Shown: in pieces, positions 5,620 through 6,170 of the stretch
Position numbering within the stretch: the first letter of the stretch is position 1
How the letters are laid out: every line of letters starts with the position of its first letter
NCBI GenBank assembly: GCA_905214155.1
Contig: CAJMLC010000117.1
Span: 1 to 6,170 of the forward strand
Length of the DNA stretch: 6,170 bases
Direction of reading: 5' to 3'
Source: an uncultured bacterium
GTDB lineage: Bacteria > Bacillota > Clostridia > Oscillospirales > Oscillospiraceae
Notes under the pieces: generated by a model
The model's input: the letters and a program-made list of their open reading frames with translations, nothing else
What the model was told of the DNA's origin: nothing
Database searches by the model: none
Made by a program: the position numbers and the translations under genes

Positions 5620-5907
5620 TTATCCCTCCACGGTGTATTTATCCAAGATGCCGCGCAGCGCGGAAAGCGAGCTGGTGTGGCAGCGCTCGATAATGGTATT
5701 TTGCCCTTTTATTTCACTTAATGCACCCTGGACCATCTTATGTGACATCGTGTTGGTGAAAAAAATCATCAGGTCAGGGCTGCCGAGTTTGTTGCGCAGA
5801 CCGCCGGAGGGCTTGGTGAACACCTTCGACTGGCAGCGGTAACTCTGGCAGAGGTCTTTGTAGCGGCGCTCCATACATTCGTTGCCGCCAAGAATTACAA
5901 TGCTCAT
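5620..5907 (-). CDS. DUF2325 domain protein
   Basis: 95 residues, a complete single DUF2325 domain. It opens with a hydrophobic strand and glycine loop (SIVILGGNE, 2-10), then YKDLCQSYRC (16-25), GG at 35-36, the central strand PDLMIFFTNTMSH (44-56) with the family's T-x-x-x-SH pattern, and a C-terminal RCHTSSLSAL (75-84). The fold is expected to be a small alpha/beta domain; no biochemical role is established. ATG 5907 has AAAGGAG (5920-5914) 6 bases upstream. It is the first gene of the operon, with only 2 bases between its stop and the DUF3793 start, so translation is coupled. Its codons are somewhat more AT-rich than those of its two neighbours. Confidence 0.9.
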   Translation of the reverse strand: MSIVILGGNECMERRYKDLCQSYRCQSKVFTKPSGGLRNKLGSPDLMIFFTNTMSHKMVQGALSEIKGQNTIIERCHTSSLSALRGILDKYTVEG

Positions 5908-5926
5908 CTGTCGCTCCTTTCTTTGT

Positions 5927-5942
5927 GTTAGAGTAGTCTAAC
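5927..5942. promoter_or_regulatory. Operator palindrome 1, metal-repressor-like
   Basis: Perfect palindrome GTTAGA-GTAG-TCTAAC in the leader of the DUF2325 gene, between the promoter and the ribosome site. The TTAG...CTAA half-sites resemble DtxR/IdeR/MntR-type boxes rather than Fur boxes. The regulator is not in the window. Confidence 0.65.
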
Positions 5943-5947
5943 CTTTG

Positions 5948-5963
5948 GTTAAAGCGCTCTAAC
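5948..5963. promoter_or_regulatory. Operator palindrome 2, metal-repressor-like
   Basis: GTTAAA-GCGC-TCTAAC, one half-base pair short of palindrome 1's symmetry, with the same 6-4-6 layout. Its centre is 21 bp from that of palindrome 1, two helix turns, so both would face the same side. It sits a few bases downstream of the predicted transcription start. The inner half-sites also pair as TAACC-TTT-GGTTA (5939-5951). Confidence 0.6.
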
Positions 5964-5974
5964 TTCTTGGGACG

Positions 5975-6003
5975 AGTATACCATATCCACCGGAAAAAGG
6001 CAA
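5975..6003 (-). promoter_or_regulatory. Promoter of the DUF2325-DUF3793-flavodoxin operon
   Basis: Minus strand TTGCCT (6003-5998), 17 bases, TATACT (5980-5975). The start point would be near 5968, giving a leader of about 60 bases that contains both operators. A bound repressor would block the start site and early elongation. Confidence 0.65.
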
Positions 6004-6091
6004 GAAAAATTTTTGCGTGCCTGCAAAAAATCGGCATGCAGAATGCACGCGCCGCAGCGGAGGCCCCGCGCGCTTCATCTCGGGGGCTTTC

Positions 6092-6110
6092 GGACGGACG
6101 ATGTCCGTCC
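6092..6110. repeat. Short GC-rich hairpin
   Basis: Perfect 8-bp arms GGACGGAC (6092-6099) and GTCCGTCC (6103-6110) around GAT. A weaker GCCCC / GGGGC pairing (6063-6067 with 6083-6087) lies just to the left. There is no T-run, and its role is unknown. Confidence 0.6.
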
Positions 6111-6115
6111 ATGCA

Positions 6116-6153
6116 CCGCAAAAAGCCGGACATTGCTGTCCGGCTTTTTGCGG
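6116..6153. terminator. Terminator at the right edge, probably for an off-window gene
   Basis: Perfect 17-bp stem (6116-6132 with 6137-6153) around TTGC, with A-run and T-run in the outer arms so it can act both ways. No plus-strand gene ends before it. A minus-strand gene entering from the right with a stop near 6163-6165 (TCA, i.e. TGA) would fit, but too little sequence is visible to call it. Confidence 0.85.
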
Positions 6154-6170
6154 TTTCCGGCCTCAGACGG

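Noticed and set aside
5927..5963. Fur box
   Set aside because: The half-sites TTAG/CTAA in a 6-4-6 layout do not match the GATAAT-type repeats of Fur; a DtxR/MntR-like protein fits better, though neither is proven.
5774..6133. 119-residue minus-strand frame
   Set aside because: It crosses the operon promoter, both operators and DUF2325 codons in another frame, and resembles no family.
1..6170. CRISPR array or tandem direct-repeat array
   Set aside because: No regularly spaced direct repeats with unique spacers; the repeats present are inverted repeats and terminators.

Overview
The window looks like chromosomal DNA from a GC-rich gut clostridium, most likely Oscillospiraceae (Flavonifractor, Oscillibacter or Intestinimonas-like). 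This rests on GC-rich genes with strong AGGAGG-type ribosome sites, sigma-A-like promoters, an AzlCD transporter, and a DUF2325/DUF3793/flavodoxin gene set typical of Clostridia. The taxon is an inference; no rRNA or marker gene is present.

Layout. Positions 1-599 hold no convincing gene. Bases 129-330 carry three strong hairpins in a row, and about 390-600 is AT-rich. I suspect the edge of a mobile or foreign segment. GC content jumps at about 600-620, where a headless sigma-factor-like reading frame (600-992) begins. A strong two-way terminator (1065-1102) separates it from a convergent LysR-type regulator gene (2003-1131, minus). That regulator diverges from azlC-azlD (2100-3133), a two-subunit branched-chain amino acid exporter it probably controls. 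The 96-bp gap between them holds a perfect consensus promoter for the regulator and a half-strength promoter for azlC.

After the azlD terminator, a separate promoter drives a SAM-dependent methyltransferase (3265-3891). It is followed closely by a protein (3895-4419) that looks like a chimera: the start of a DUF6796-like membrane protein joined to the end of a GNAT acetyltransferase. The next gap (4420-4623) holds a palindromic repeat element, a small three-stem structure and a two-way terminator.

The right part is a minus-strand operon, DUF2325 (5907-5620), DUF3793 (5617-5066) and a short flavodoxin (5049-4624). Its promoter is followed by two matching palindromes, GTTAGA-N4-TCTAAC type, with centres 21 bp apart. 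They look like metal-repressor (DtxR/IdeR/MntR-like) operators. I infer that the operon switches on under iron or other metal limitation, with flavodoxin standing in for ferredoxin and the two DUF proteins having unknown supporting roles. The window ends in a stack of hairpins, including a 17-bp terminator that probably serves a gene just off the right edge.
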